Made by a program: the position numbers and the translations under genes. Of a stretch of 64,000 nt of DNA, positions 42,809 through 51,900 are shown piece after piece. Every line of letters starts with the position of its first letter. The first letter of the stretch is position 1. The DNA is from Streptomyces sp. BV286 (lineage in GTDB: Bacteria; Actinomycetota; Actinomycetes; Streptomycetales; Streptomycetaceae), in assembly GCF_019090165.1 (NCBI RefSeq), contig NZ_JAHRIB010000206.1, positions 1-64,000 of the forward strand, read 5' to 3'. Under the pieces are notes generated by a model, which worked only from the letters and a program-made list of their open reading frames with translations, ran no database searches and had not been told where the DNA came from.

Positions 42809-43934
42809 GTTCCTTCATGATCTCGTTCGAGCCGCCGTAGATCCGCTGTCCGCGTGCGTCGGCGTACAGCCGTGCGATGGGGTATTCGCGCATGTAGCCA
42901 TAGCCGCCGAACAGTTGCAGGCAGTGGTCGATGACCTGGCTCTGTGTCTCGGTGAGCCACCATTTGGCCATCGACGCGGTGGCGGCGTCGAGCTGTCCTC
43001 TCAGGTGTTTGTCGATCGAGTCGTCGAGGAAGACCCGGGCCACGCGCAGGAGTGTCGCGCATTCGGCCAGTCGCAGGCGCACGCTCTGCAGGTCGAAGAG
43101 GACTCCGTCGAACGCCTTGCGTGTCTTGGTGTGGCGGACTGCTTCGTCCAGGGCGCGTTCCATGGCCGCGACGGCGAGGACTCCGATCAGCAGGCGTTCC
43201 TGTGGCAGCTGCTCCATGAGCATGGCGAAGCCCTGGCCTTCGGCGCCGAGCAGGTTCGCCGTGGAGACCGGTACGTCGTCGAAGAAGAGTTCGCTGGTGT
43301 CCTGGGCGTGCATACCGAGTTTCTGCAGGATGCGCCCGCGGCGGAATCCTGGCGCCTGGTCGGTCTCCACGACGAGAAGGGAGATGCCTCGGGCCTTCGC
43401 CGCGGGGTCGGTCTTGCAGGCGACGATGATCAGGTCGGCGGTGCCTCCGTTGCTGATGAACGTCTTGGCGCCGCTGAGGACATAGTGGTCGCCGTCGCGG
43501 GTGGCGCGGGTGGCGAGGTTCTTCAGGTCCGATCCGGCGTCCGGCTCGGTCATGGCGATGGCCCCGACCAGGCGGCCGGCGGCCATGTCCGGCAGCCACC
43601 GCCGTTTCTGTTCGTCGGTGCCGTAGGCGAGCAGGTAGTGGGCCACCATGCCGCTGTGGACGATCAGGCCGAGGCCGGTGTCCAAGGACCGGATCTGTTC
43701 CTGGAGGGTGGCTATGTCATGCGCGATCGTGCCGCCACCGCCTCCGTACTCGGCCGGGACCGAGCAGCACAGCAGCCCTTGCCGCCCGGCCTTCAGCCAG
43801 ACGTCGCGGTCGACGTGCTGCTGAGCTTCGAACCGTTCCTGGTGCGGCAGGACCTCCTTGGCGAAGAAGGTCGCGGCGAGGGCTGCGACGTCCTGGCATT
43901 CCTGGTCGTACCAGGGTGCGGGAGTGCTCTGCAT
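42789..43934 (-). CDS. Acyl-CoA dehydrogenase
   Basis: 381 residues, full length. AIAMTEPDAGSDLKNLATRA is the FAD/substrate signature, SGAKTFISNGGTADLIIV the middle beta-domain, RKAFDGVLFDLQSVRLRLAE and QLFGGYGYMREYPIARLYAD the C-terminal helical signature; the catalytic Glu is in YGGSNEIMKELIARS. ATG at 43934 is chosen; GTG at 43943, overlapping the preceding stop, is possible. It oxidises an acyl-CoA at C2-C3 and passes electrons to ETF. Last gene of the leftward fatty/carboxylic-acid operon. Confidence 0.9.
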   Translation of the reverse strand: MQSTPAPWYDQECQDVAALAATFFAKEVLPHQERFEAQQHVDRDVWLKAGRQGLLCCSVPAEYGGGGGTIAHDIATLQEQIRSLDTGLGLIVHSGMVAHYLLAYGTDEQKRRWLPDMAAGRLVGAIAMTEPDAGSDLKNLATRATRDGDHYVLSGAKTFISNGGTADLIIVACKTDPAAKARGISLLVVETDQAPGFRRGRILQKLGMHAQDTSELFFDDVPVSTANLLGAEGQGFAMLMEQLPQERLLIGVLAVAAMERALDEAVRHTKTRKAFDGVLFDLQSVRLRLAECATLLRVARVFLDDSIDKHLRGQLDAATASMAKWWLTETQSQVIDHCLQLFGGYGYMREYPIARLYADARGQRIYGGSNEIMKELIARSP

Positions 43935-43939
43935 GGTTG

Positions 43940-44760
43940 TCACCCGGCCAGTCCGCCGGAGCAGACGAGGACCTGCCCGGTGATGTAGTCGGACTCGGGA
44001 GCGCACATCAGGTAGACGGCGCCTGCCGCTTCCTCGGGCGTGCCGATGCGGCCGAGCGGGATCATGTGGGTGGCGGCGTCGAGCAGCTGGGGGTTGGCCC
44101 CGAGAGGGATCTGCCTGCCTTCGATGTCGGCGATGGCACCGGCGCCGGCGGGTTCGATCAGGCGGGTGCGGATCAGGCCGAAGGCGACGGCGTTGACCGT
44201 GGTGTTGTAGCGGCCCCATCCTTGGCGATCGTCCGGGTGAGGCCGAGGATGCCCGCCTTCCCGGCGGAGTAGCCCGCCTGGCCGGGGTTGCCGCTCAGGC
44301 CGGCGATGGAGGACACGTTGACGACCTTGCGGCAGACGGGTGTTCCCTGCTCCCGCTCGCGCTTCGCGGCAGCGCTGATGTGGGGCTGGGCGGCCCTGAG
44401 GAGACGGAAGGGCGCGGTGAGGTGGATGTCGAGCATCGCCTCCCACTGGTCGTCGGTGGTCTTCTGGACGACGTTGTCCCAGGTGTAGCCGGCGTTGTTG
44501 ACGATGATGTGGAGGCCACCGAAGCCGTCCAGCCCGTGGGTGACGAGCCGCTCCGGGAAGGCGGGATCGGTCACCGACCCCGCGGCTCCCACCGCGCGGC
44601 CGCCTGCCCGCGTGATGGCATCGACGGTTTCCTTCACGAGGGTGTCGTCGAGGTCGTTGACGACGACGGCCGCCCCTTCGGCGGCGAGCTTGGTCGCGAT
44701 GCCGCGCCCGATGCCGCGGCCGGCCCCCGTGACGAGGGCGACCTTCGAGTCCAGTGCCAT
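43940..44760 (-). pseudogene. Short-chain dehydrogenase/reductase (FabG-like), single-base frameshift
   Basis: MALDSKVALVTGAGRGIGRG is the NAD(P) loop; NNAG, NVSSIAGLSGNPGQAGYSAG and KAGILGLTRT (Ser, Tyr, Lys catalytic residues) are present in the first frame up to 44222. There AAGGATGGGG replaces the expected AAGGAATGGGG, and the rest (RYNTTVNAVAFGLIRTRL, PEEAAGAVYLMCAPESDYIT) continues in another frame to TGA at 43940. One inserted A would restore a normal 273-residue enzyme. Confidence 0.85.
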
Positions 44761-45018
44761 GGTGCTGCCGTGCCTTTCGGTGAGGTGTGTCCTGCGGGAT
44801 GCATGCGGAGGCGGTGAACAAGGCCGGCCTCGCCGCGCATGACCTCGGTACGGTCGGGAGGGTGACGGCCGGGTCGAGTCGCGCCACGGGTCCTCGGCCG
44901 TGTCCTCCCCCGCGGCTGTCCGCGGCCGCGGTCCGACCGTTCTCCCGGATTTCCGTGGAGCGTGGAGCATGGCGCGGCAGGACGGTGGAGGCTCCTGCCC
45001 GTTGCGCCGTGCGACGGC

Positions 45019-45807
45019 TCAGTCGGCGGAGGAGCCGTGTCGTCCGGCCCCGTTGGAGAACCGGGCGGACCCGGAGATGCCGTCGACCCGCAGGGATGTC
45101 AGGCCGACTCCGATTTCGAAACGGAGGGCGTCCGCCTCCGACAGACCGCTCTGTTCGTACACCGAGCTTCTGTCGTTGCGCAGGCAGGTCTGGGGAGAAC
45201 CGGAGATCTGGCGGGCGAGCGCTTCGGCTTCGGCCCTGGCGGTGCCAGGGCCGACGACCCGGTTCGCCAGCCCGAAGGAGGCAGCCTCCTGGGCATCGAC
45301 GGCTCGGCCTGTGAGGATCATGTCCATGGCCCGGCTCATGCCGATCAGCCGGGGCAGACGGAGCGTACCCCCGTCGATGAGGGGGACGCCCCAGCGCCGG
45401 CAGAAGACACCGAAAGTGGCGTCGGTGGCCGCGACTCGCAGGTCGCACCAGATGGCGAGTTCCAGGCCGCCCGCGACCGCGTACCCCTCCACTGCCGCGA
45501 TCACGGGTTTAGCCAGCCGCAGCCGCGTCGGCCCCATGGGGCCGTCGCCCGACACCGCGACGGTGTTTCCGCGTTCGGTGCCCACGGCTTTGAGGTCGGC
45601 GCCGGCGCAGAAGTGCCCGCCATCGCCCCACAGGACGGCCACGTCGGCGTCCGTGTCCTCGTCGAAGGCCCTGAAGGCATCGGCGAGTTCCGCCGCCATC
45701 GGCCCGTCCACAGCGTTGCGCCGTTCGGGACGGTCCAGGATGACCGTCGTAACACGGTCGACGGTCTCCACCCGGATCGACTCGTACTTCGCTTCGGTGT
45801 TCGTCAC
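45019..45807 (-). CDS. Enoyl-CoA hydratase/isomerase
   Basis: 262 residues. RVTTVILDRPERRNAVDGPM is the N-terminal crotonase strand; HFCAGADLKAVG is the CoA-adenine/oxyanion region; KPVIAAVEGYAVAGGLELAI forms the second oxyanion hole; Glu-type positions follow in GVFCRRWGVPLIDGGTLRLP. GTG at 45805-45807 with GGGGGAGC upstream; it overlaps the end of the broken ligase gene. Substrate chain length unknown. The 258 bp to the SDR gene holds nothing recognisable. Confidence 0.9.
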   Translation of the reverse strand: MTNTEAKYESIRVETVDRVTTVILDRPERRNAVDGPMAAELADAFRAFDEDTDADVAVLWGDGGHFCAGADLKAVGTERGNTVAVSGDGPMGPTRLRLAKPVIAAVEGYAVAGGLELAIWCDLRVAATDATFGVFCRRWGVPLIDGGTLRLPRLIGMSRAMDMILTGRAVDAQEAASFGLANRVVGPGTARAEAEALARQISGSPQTCLRNDRSSVYEQSGLSEADALRFEIGVGLTSLRVDGISGSARFSNGAGRHGSSAD

Positions 45808-47058
45808 GTCTGCTCCCCCTTCCACAAGGGTTCCCGCAGCGCTCTGCGCAGGATCTTGCCGACCGGCGACTTCGGCAGTGCCGGGATGAACTCGATGCGC
45901 TTGGGCACCTTGTAGCCGGCCAGCCGGGAGCGCACGAGATGCCTCAGCTCCTCCGGCGTGACCGTGTGTCCGTCCTTCAGACTTCACCTGCACCTCGCCG
46001 ATCTCGCCGCGGCCGACCGGCCGTCCGTGCTCGTCGGCCAGCCGCACGTCCATGTCGACCGACGGCCTGCCGCAGGAACCGGTGAGCGGGGTCGAGGTGA
46101 TCCTTCTCGTCGAGCATCGTGATGGCCAGGGCACCTCGGTCTGCCCGTGGTACTGCTTGACGATCGGACCCAACCGGCTCACGGCACGCTCAAGCAGCGG
46201 GCGCGGCATGGGGCTCGCCCTGTAGACGACCGTGCGCAGCGAGGAGAGGTCGGCGTCCTCGATGCCGTCGCCGGCAAAGAGCATGCCGAGCATCGTAGGC
46301 ACCAGGTTGACCTCGGTCACCCGGTGGCGTGGGATCGCTTCGAGAAACCGCCGCGGGTCGAATCCGGGCAGGACGACGGAGGTGGCACCCCGGATCCAGT
46401 AGGGAAGCACGAAGGTGCCGCTGGCATGGATCAGCGACGCGGCGTGCAGCATCACGGAATCCGGACCGGGTGACAGCAAGTTCGCGAGGATGTTCGTGGT
46501 GATCGCGGCATAGGAGCCCTGGGTGTGGGTGGCGGCCTTCAGCACCCCGGTGGTACCGGACGTGTGCAGCAGCAGCGTCGGGTCGGACTCGCGCAGCGGC
46601 ACATGGGGATCAGCGGGGCTCGCCCCGTCGGCCCGGGCGAGCAGGTCGATCCCGCCCGCCGCCCCCGGCCCGCCCAGCCCCACGGTGCGCAGCCCCTTCA
46701 CACCCGCGGCCAGTTCGCCGGCCGCCTCGGCCAGCTCGCGCTGGTGCAGGAGCCAGGACGTCCCGGTCCCTTCCAGCATCCGCCGGTGCTCGGCGACCGA
46801 GAGCCGGGGGTTCATCGGCACACGGACGATTCCCGACTTGAGGTACGCGAAGCCGAGCGGCAGGGATCACAGGCCGTTGTCGACCAGCATGCCCAGGTGG
46901 TCGCCCTTCACCATCCCGGCACCGAGCAGAACATTGGCGAAGCGGTTGGCCGCTTCGTCCACTTCGGCGAACGTCAGGGAGCGATCTCCGAAGACCACAG
47001 CTGTTCGTGCCGCGTGATGTCCCGCACCACGCCGCACAAGGTCAGCAGCTACAACCAC
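45804..47058 (-). pseudogene. AMP-dependent acyl-CoA synthetase, heavily degraded
   Basis: GTG at 47058 starts VVVAADLVRRGAGHH; TAVVFGDRSLTFAEVDEAAN is the usual N-terminus. A TGA at 46867-46869 stands where Trp is expected (NGL-stop-SLPLGFAYLKSG). The P-loop LLHTSGTTGVLKAAT is intact. A frameshift follows GQTEVP near 46125 and reverses at RPSVDMDVRLADEHG. After GEIGEVQVKS the next recognisable block is GHTVTPEELRHLVRSRLAGY then PKSPVGKILRRALRE in another frame, so about 80 residues with the adenylate-binding core are deleted. Confidence 0.82.
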
Positions 47059-47072
47059 AGCACCCCCAAAAC

Positions 47073-47090
47073 AGACCGCCTGATCGGTCT
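47073..47090. promoter_or_regulatory. TetR-type operator between the ligase remnant and the TetR gene
   Basis: AGACCG, spacer CCTGAT, CGGTCT: a perfect 6-6 inverted repeat with a third half-site AGAC at 47095. It lies between the two divergent starts (47058 and 47107), right where a TetR regulator would repress both. Confidence 0.6.
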
Positions 47091-47106
47091 TATTAGACTG
47101 TGGAAT

Positions 47107-47697
47107 GTGCAGACACACAAGAAGCAGGACCGATGGCTGGTGACGCGGGCCGCTCTACTCGACGCGACCGTGAAGACACTCGTCACAGACGGTTACGCCG
47201 GCACGACGATGCAGCGGGTACAGGCCCGGGCCGGCGTCTCCCGTGGCACGCTCACCCATCACTTCGCCTCTATGCAGGAACTGATCGTCGCCGCCGTGCA
47301 CCACGTCGCCGAGGGCCAGCTACGCGAGCTCACCAAGATGGTCAGTGCCGACGAGGCCCCCGTCGATATCGAGAGCCTGGTCAGCACGCTCTACCGGTTC
47401 ATGTCCGGGTCCTTGTTCGCCGCGGGGCTCGAACTGTGGATGGCCGCACGCACCGACCCAGTCCTGCGCGACCAGCTCGTCCCCGCCGAACGCAAACTCG
47501 GCCAGCACCTGCGTGCGGTCCTCAGCGAAGCGACTGACGAACCGGCCGCCCTCCGACTCGAACGCGACGACCTGGAGACACTCCTCGCGCTGCTGCGAGG
47601 CATGGCCATCACAGGTGTTCTCCGCGAGGACGAGGAAGCCCAACGGGCACTCCTCGCACGCTGGGTGACACAGGCGCAGGAGGCCGGCCGCGCGTAG
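47107..47697 (+). CDS. TetR-family transcriptional regulator
   Basis: 196 residues. HTH: LLDATVKTLVTDGYAGTTMQ then RVQARAGVSRGTLTHHFASM. The helical C-terminal domain carries ELWMAARTDPVLRDQLVPAE, a ligand-domain pattern seen in acyl-CoA-responsive TetR proteins of catabolic operons. GTG at 47107 is chosen; no ribosome site is obvious, so translation may be leaderless or start elsewhere. Divergent from the acyl-CoA operon and probably its repressor. Confidence 0.85.
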   Translation: MQTHKKQDRWLVTRAALLDATVKTLVTDGYAGTTMQRVQARAGVSRGTLTHHFASMQELIVAAVHHVAEGQLRELTKMVSADEAPVDIESLVSTLYRFMSGSLFAAGLELWMAARTDPVLRDQLVPAERKLGQHLRAVLSEATDEPAALRLERDDLETLLALLRGMAITGVLREDEEAQRALLARWVTQAQEAGRA

Positions 47698-47794
47698 ACG
47701 ACCACCAACGCCAGCCGGTGTCCAGGGACCCACCGACACTCCCGGGCCAGTTGAGGATGGGAGCCGCCTCGGGACCGAGCAGGGCCGGGGCACC

Positions 47795-48653
47795 GCGGAT
47801 CGCCGACCTCTACCCCGGCGAGGCGAAAACCGACGCGAAGGACGCCGCGGTGATCGCGGACGCGGCCCACACCATGCCTCACACCCTGCGGTCGCTAAAG
47901 CTGACCGACGAGATCACCGCCGAGTTGACCGTGCTCGTCGCCTTCGACCAGGACCTGGCGGCCGAGGCCACCCACACCTCCAACCGGATCCGCGGCCTGC
48001 TCACCCAGTTCCACCCGTCGCTGGAACACTACGGATCCCCGGACGCGCTGCGAAAGGCCGGACGCCGCAGGCTGGTTGAGGTGATCCGCCCGAAGGCCCC
48101 GCGCGTGGCGAAGCGGCTGATCGACGATGTCTTTGACCGCGCTCGACGAGCAGACCGTCGTCGTTCCGGGAACCGGCACGCTCGACATCGTGATCCCGAC
48201 GCCGTCCACGAACAACGCAGGGCGACAGAAGCCCAGATCAGTGCTCTGCTGGAGGACCACTTTCTTGCCAAGGTCCTGACCTCGATGCCTGGGGTCGCGG
48301 TCAGGACCGCCGCAACACTGCTGGTCAGCGTCGGCGACGGCACCAGCTTCCCCACCGCCGCCCACCTCGCCTCCTATGCCGGCCTCGCCCCGACCACGAA
48401 GTCCTCGGGAACCTCCATCCACGGCGAACACGCACCCAGAGACGGCAACCGGCAACTCAAACGCGCGATGTTCCTGTCCGCGTTCGCCGCCCTGCACGAT
48501 CCCGCCTCCCGCACCTACTACGACAAATGCCGGGCCCGAGGGAGGACCCACACCCAGGCGCTTCTCCGCCTGGCCCGACAACGGATCAACGTGCTGTTCG
48601 CGATGCTCCGCGTCGGCACCCTCTACGAACCCCGAACCCCACGCCTCGCTTGA
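47795..48653 (+). pseudogene. IS110-family transposase lacking its N-terminus, with two frameshifts
   Basis: Homology begins at GEAKTDAKDAAVIADAAHTM, so the first catalytic Asp (VDxGK) is missing. An extra T near 48132 shifts ALDEQTVVVPGTGTLDIVIP out of frame; the frame returns before TEAQISALLEDHFLAKVLTS. The C-terminal domain is well kept: MPGVAVRTAATLLVSVGDG, LASYAGLAPTTKSSG and RLARQRINVLFAML. Different lineage from the intact IS110 at 5585. Confidence 0.8.
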
Positions 48654-48659
48654 CGAAAG

Positions 48660-49060
48660 ACGTAGAGGCCCCCCCCAGCGGGGTCCGGCTCATACGCACC
48701 GGCACGGATCTTCCGCCACACACTCCAGCAAACCGTCCCCTTCGAGATCACCCTTGAACTCAACAAACTCGCTCCCGGGCAACCGGACTCACATCATCAT
48801 TGAACCGTTCCGAATTTGAGCGAGACTCGGGAGTGCTCCGAGCAGAGCGGAGCCGAGTCACCTGGTTTCACGCTACCGGTGGCGTGCGGCCCGGTTCCGG
48901 AAGTGATGGGCTGGCACGGCTACCCGGCTCCGCAGACCGCGGCCGGCCCTATTGGGCCCCTGCTGGGCCTGGTAGAACGCCACATCGTTCCGGCTGGATC
49001 GACCGGCGCTCGCTGACGACCCGGAACCCTGACACGGCACGGTGGGAAGAGCCTGCTGGA
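48660..49060. other. Intergenic region, no gene recognised
   Basis: A G/C homopolymer hairpin (eight C, AG, four G) follows the IS110 remnant at 48670-48686. A stretch around 48726-48800 has protein-like codons (LQQTVPFEITLELNKLAPGQ) but no start or family. Confidence 0.4.
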
Positions 49061-49426
49061 TCAGCTCGTCCAGGTCTTGATCTGAGCGGCGACCTCCCGC
49101 ACCGGGAGCCCATCCCGGGCCGCGCGCGCCAAGGGAAGAACGGTGTCCAAACCGGGGCTCACCGCGAGGCCGCACGCCGAGAGGTAGGCCGCAGCCACCG
49201 TGGCCGCGAACAGCAGATTCCTCACCTCCAGACTGGGGTTCCTCGCCAGCTCGCACAACAGCGCCGCGGCCTTGTGATGCGGTTCGGGATACACCTCATG
49301 GTCCAGGACCTCCGCGCGATGACGCGCTTCCGCAGCGACCGGTACGCCGTAGTCGACGACCTGGGGATCGCCCGGGATCTGCTGCGCCACCGCCAGGATC
49401 CAGGCGAGATCGACACGGAGATTCAC
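49061..49426 (-). CDS. Fic/Doc-like toxin of a toxin-antitoxin pair
   Basis: 121 residues from GTG. LRVDLAWILAVAQQIPGDPQ, VDYGVPVAAEARHRAEVLD, then YPEPHHKAAALLCELARNP and NLLFAATVAAAYLSACGL match a Streptomyces group annotated as Fic-family toxin components. The canonical Fic motif HPFxxGNxRxxR is not visible, so any enzymatic activity is uncertain. The GTG overlaps the antitoxin stop in GTGA, the usual TA coupling. Confidence 0.72.
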   Translation of the reverse strand: MNLRVDLAWILAVAQQIPGDPQVVDYGVPVAAEARHRAEVLDHEVYPEPHHKAAALLCELARNPSLEVRNLLFAATVAAAYLSACGLAVSPGLDTVLPLARAARDGLPVREVAAQIKTWTS

Positions 49427-49686
49427 GCGGCGTCCCTCGGCTCGCTCTCCGCCAGTCCCTCCGGAAGACCGGGGTACCTGTCCTCACCGACCTCCGCCTC
49501 GAACGCGTCCGCGTACCCGGCAAGGAACGTCGTGGCGCCGGCCATGAAGGCGGCACGTGTCTGGTCCACATCGGCCTTGATCAAGTCGGCAACGTATCCC
49601 TGCAAGCTCAGACCCCGACGCTTGGCCCGGTCCTCGGCAGCCGCCTTGACAGCGTCGTCCAGTCTGATGTTCGTCTGCTTCGCCAT
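49423..49686 (-). CDS. Ribbon-helix-helix antitoxin
   Basis: 87 residues. MAKQTNIRLDDAVKAAAEDR then AKRRGLSLQGYVADLIKADV is a CopG/Arc-type beta-strand and two helices. The C-terminus is acidic and would wrap the toxin. ATG at 49686 is chosen over upstream in-frame codons because MAKQTNIRL is the conserved start. Autoregulation through the inverted repeat next to its start is likely. Confidence 0.75.
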   Translation of the reverse strand: MAKQTNIRLDDAVKAAAEDRAKRRGLSLQGYVADLIKADVDQTRAAFMAGATTFLAGYADAFEAEVGEDRYPGLPEGLAESEPRDAA

Positions 49687-49688
49687 AC

Positions 49689-49708
49689 CTACCACCATAG
49701 CTAGGTAG
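49689..49708. promoter_or_regulatory. Inverted repeat at the TA promoter
   Basis: CTACC, ten bases, GGTAG, starting 3 bp upstream of the antitoxin ATG. Short inverted repeats of this type are bound by RHH antitoxins. Confidence 0.45.
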
Positions 49709-49923
49709 CGGTATCAGTGACTAGCAAACGGACGGACGGGTGCCTACCCGCCGCAGCGGCAGTCCTGACGGCGTACCGCCCCCTCCCCGCCGACGTCACT
49801 CTCCTCAACAGCCCCGGACAACCGCCGGCCCCACCCTGCGCGGGCGGCCATAATGCGGGCATGGCAGTCAGCCGGCAGTCCCCTTTGCCCGGCTCGGACG
49901 TGGCAAAGGATCTAGCGCTCTAG

Positions 49924-50175
49924 GGCTACGCCTCCGATGCCCACCGCAACGAGCTGCGACAACGGCGGATCCTGCCTGCCATCTCGCGCAAGGGATCACC
50001 GAACATCAAAGGCATGGGCAAGCTCCGCTACGTCGTGCAGCAGACTTTCGCCCTGTTCCATAAGTTCGCCGGCTCGCCGTTCGCTGGGGACGCCGCATCG
50101 AACTCCACGCCACCTTTCGTTTCCCTGGCCTGCAGCCGCATCTGCTGGACACGCCTCAAGAAGACCCACTCCTGA
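49924..50175 (+). pseudogene. IS5-family transposase, C-terminal fragment
   Basis: GYASDAHRNELRQRRILPAI, SRKGSPNIKGMGKLRYVVQQ, TFALFHKF, then after a shift RLAVRWGRRIELHA and finally FVSLACSRICWTRLKKTHS with stop at 50173-50175. These are the last two DDE blocks (GYD...R.RGI.P.I.RKG and Y.VE.TFA) of Streptomyces IS5 transposases; the essential Glu of VVEQTF is Gln here. The 5' two thirds are absent. Confidence 0.68.
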
Positions 50176-50226
50176 TCCCGCCCCCAATCGATCACGGGCA
50201 GTGCAGCACCTCGCAAGGCCCTGGGA

Positions 50227-50553
50227 CTACCGGTGCGGTGCGTTCCTGGTTCCGGTTGGCTCTGCAGCGTCTGCCTCGGCCGCGGTGAAGATGAGCCGTC
50301 CCCCGACTCCTGTTTCGACGACCTTGACCAGCAGCGTGCTCGCGTCGTCAAAACGCAGGGTGAAGTGCGGATCGAGCTGCATCAGGAAGTCCAAGCTCTC
50401 CCTGTGCTCCGCGGCCAGGGTGGATTCAAAGGTCGCCTCGGACATCCAGTTGTCTCTGGCGACACAGAATGCGACCTCCACACGAAGCCTGCCCAGACAC
50501 GTCGATCAGTTGGCCCACCACTCAAGCGTCGCGGTGCCCTCGCAACTGTCCAT
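50227..50553 (-). pseudogene. Conserved protein of unknown function with an early stop codon
   Basis: ATG at 50551-50553 opens MDSCEGTATLEWWAN, then TGA (50506-50508), and the same frame continues to VEVAFCVARDNWMSEATFES and DPHFTLRFDDASTLLVKVVE. I recall similar intact Streptomyces proteins with both parts joined. Translation from GTG at 50481 would still yield 84 residues, so a shortened product is possible. Confidence 0.45.
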
Positions 50554-50609
50554 AGTTCAAGTATCGCGAGCGAGTAGGCAGCCGTGTGTCGGCGATGCAG
50601 CATCTGACG

Positions 50610-50870
50610 TCACCAGATCGTGTTACGCGCCCTTACGGGCTGCGCGAGGTGACGTTGCAGGTCGATATGCCGGAACTGATACACCGATCCGACTTGTCGC
50701 AGCACACCGCGGTTCTCGTGCGCGTCTCGGAGGAATCCGATTAACTCTCTTGGCAGTTTGCGGCGTAGTGCCAGATGGGTCCTTGTCGTGAAGTGCAAAA
50801 TGTCCAACTACTGGCTCAAACGGGCCGAGCACCACGCGTGGCCGCAGCCCACCCGCACCGGCACCCGAGC
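50610..50870 (-). pseudogene. C-terminal tail of a NACHT/NTPase-like protein
   Basis: The minus strand reads LALRRKLPRELIGFLRDAHE, NRGVLRQVGSVYQFRHIDLQ and RHLAQP. This matches the C-terminal end of large Streptomyces NACHT-domain proteins (LPxxLxxFLxDAHxxGVLRQxGxxYQFRHxxLQ). The upstream sequence is out of frame and the NTPase core is absent. Confidence 0.45.
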
Positions 50871-50915
50871 CATCCGCATCAAACGACCCCAACCCGCAGA
50901 CCCGTAATGCAACGG

Positions 50916-51033
50916 CATTGCCTGCAGCCCGCTTCTCTCGTCACGGAACGGCAAAACCTTGTGCTCAGCTGAGGCACCAACTCTCCGTCGCCGCAGGGAC
51001 CGGACGAAGCTGGTGGCGGGCAGGGCGAGTTGG
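50916..51033. repeat. 118-bp interspersed repeat, copy 2
   Basis: The partner of 15263-15380, same strand, ungapped, about 88 percent identical. The homology ends at GAGTTGG in both places while the flanks are unrelated. Here it lies upstream of the NACHT-like tail. Confidence 0.7.
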
Positions 51034-51212
51034 TCGTGTTTCGGTCTTGCGAGGCACGCAGATGCGGGTCGGCTCGACGGTGCACTGACCTGCATGGTCC
51101 GGGGGGATGCGGCACGTGGTCGGGCCTGCGGTCAGGGTGTACACCCACCACGCAGGTGGCGGCCGACGTGCTCGCGATGCTCCGTGACGGAACCTTTTAC
51201 AAACCGCAGCCG

Positions 51213-51776
51213 TCAGCCCTCGTCACCTGACCTGCGGGGGTCTGCGAGTCTGCGAGTCTGCGAGTCTGCGAGTCTGCGAGTCTGCGAGTCTGCGAGTCTG
51301 CGAGTCTGCGAGTCTGCGAAGAGAACGACTCGGTCGGCCTCGACGTCGAAGCCAAGCACCGGACGGCCATAGTCGCCTTCCGGATCCATCAGCACCGGCT
51401 TGCCCAGCCGCCGCCCGATCTCCCGAAGGAAGCCGCAGAACACATCAAGTCGCTCCTGACCCTGCAACTCCCGCAGGTCGACGTCGACTTCATCGTGGGT
51501 ATGGAAGCGGAAGATCGCCACTACATCGGCAGGCAGCCAGACCTGCAGGTCCGAGCACTCGGCATCCGCCGGACGAGACAGCACAGCCTCAGCCCGGGGC
51601 ACCGGAAACACCGTCTCTCCCTCGGAGTACTGGCTCTTCCAGCCCTTCTCCGCGACAAGATCGAGGACCAACTGCCAGTCCGCCACCGATGTATTCGGGA
51701 CACGCACGTCCGGCGGCGCCCCCATCAAGTCCGGGTCGAAGAAGCCGCGCACGTCAGCCCACAGCAGATCAGCCAC
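51213..51776 (-). CDS. Conserved protein of unknown function ending in an octanucleotide repeat
   Basis: 187 residues from GTG at 51776 (TTG at 51806 is an alternative). LLWADVRGFFDPDLMGAPPD, SVADWQLVLDLVAEKGWKSQ, ADAECSDLQVWLPADVVAIF, DVDLRELQGQERLDVFCGFL and GRRLGKPVLMDPEG are conserved-looking blocks of a Streptomyces family without a name I can give; the fold looks like a small immunity or stress protein. The C-terminus is four tandem copies of the octapeptide DSQTRRLA from the repeat at 51241, then ADPRRSGDEG. Confidence 0.7.
   Translation of the reverse strand: MADLLWADVRGFFDPDLMGAPPDVRVPNTSVADWQLVLDLVAEKGWKSQYSEGETVFPVPRAEAVLSRPADAECSDLQVWLPADVVAIFRFHTHDEVDVDLRELQGQERLDVFCGFLREIGRRLGKPVLMDPEGDYGRPVLGFDVEADRVVLFADSQTRRLADSQTRRLADSQTRRLADPRRSGDEG
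51241..51320. repeat. Octanucleotide tandem repeat, (TCTGCGAG)9 plus one variant unit
   Basis: Nine perfect TCTGCGAG units (51241-51312) followed by TCTGCGAA. Three units make 24 bp, so the minus-strand gene reads them as an eight-residue repeat. Gain or loss of one unit would change the frame of the last codons. Confidence 0.95.
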
Positions 51777-51900
51777 CCCGCCATGCTGCCCGGCCCCCAG
51801 CGGCAACGCACCCCCGTTTATCTGACCAAAGACCTAGGGGCACCCCCCGTCGTAGTCTGCGGCCCCCTGGAAGTGCCACGACTGAGAGACAGCCGGCGTG

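Noticed and set aside
49061-49426. Catalytically competent Fic AMP-transferase
   Set aside because: The HPFxxGNxRxxR motif is not visible; only the family resemblance and TA arrangement support the toxin call.
51241-51320. CRISPR-like regular repeat
   Set aside because: Units are 8 bp and contiguous without spacers; it is a microsatellite inside a coding end.
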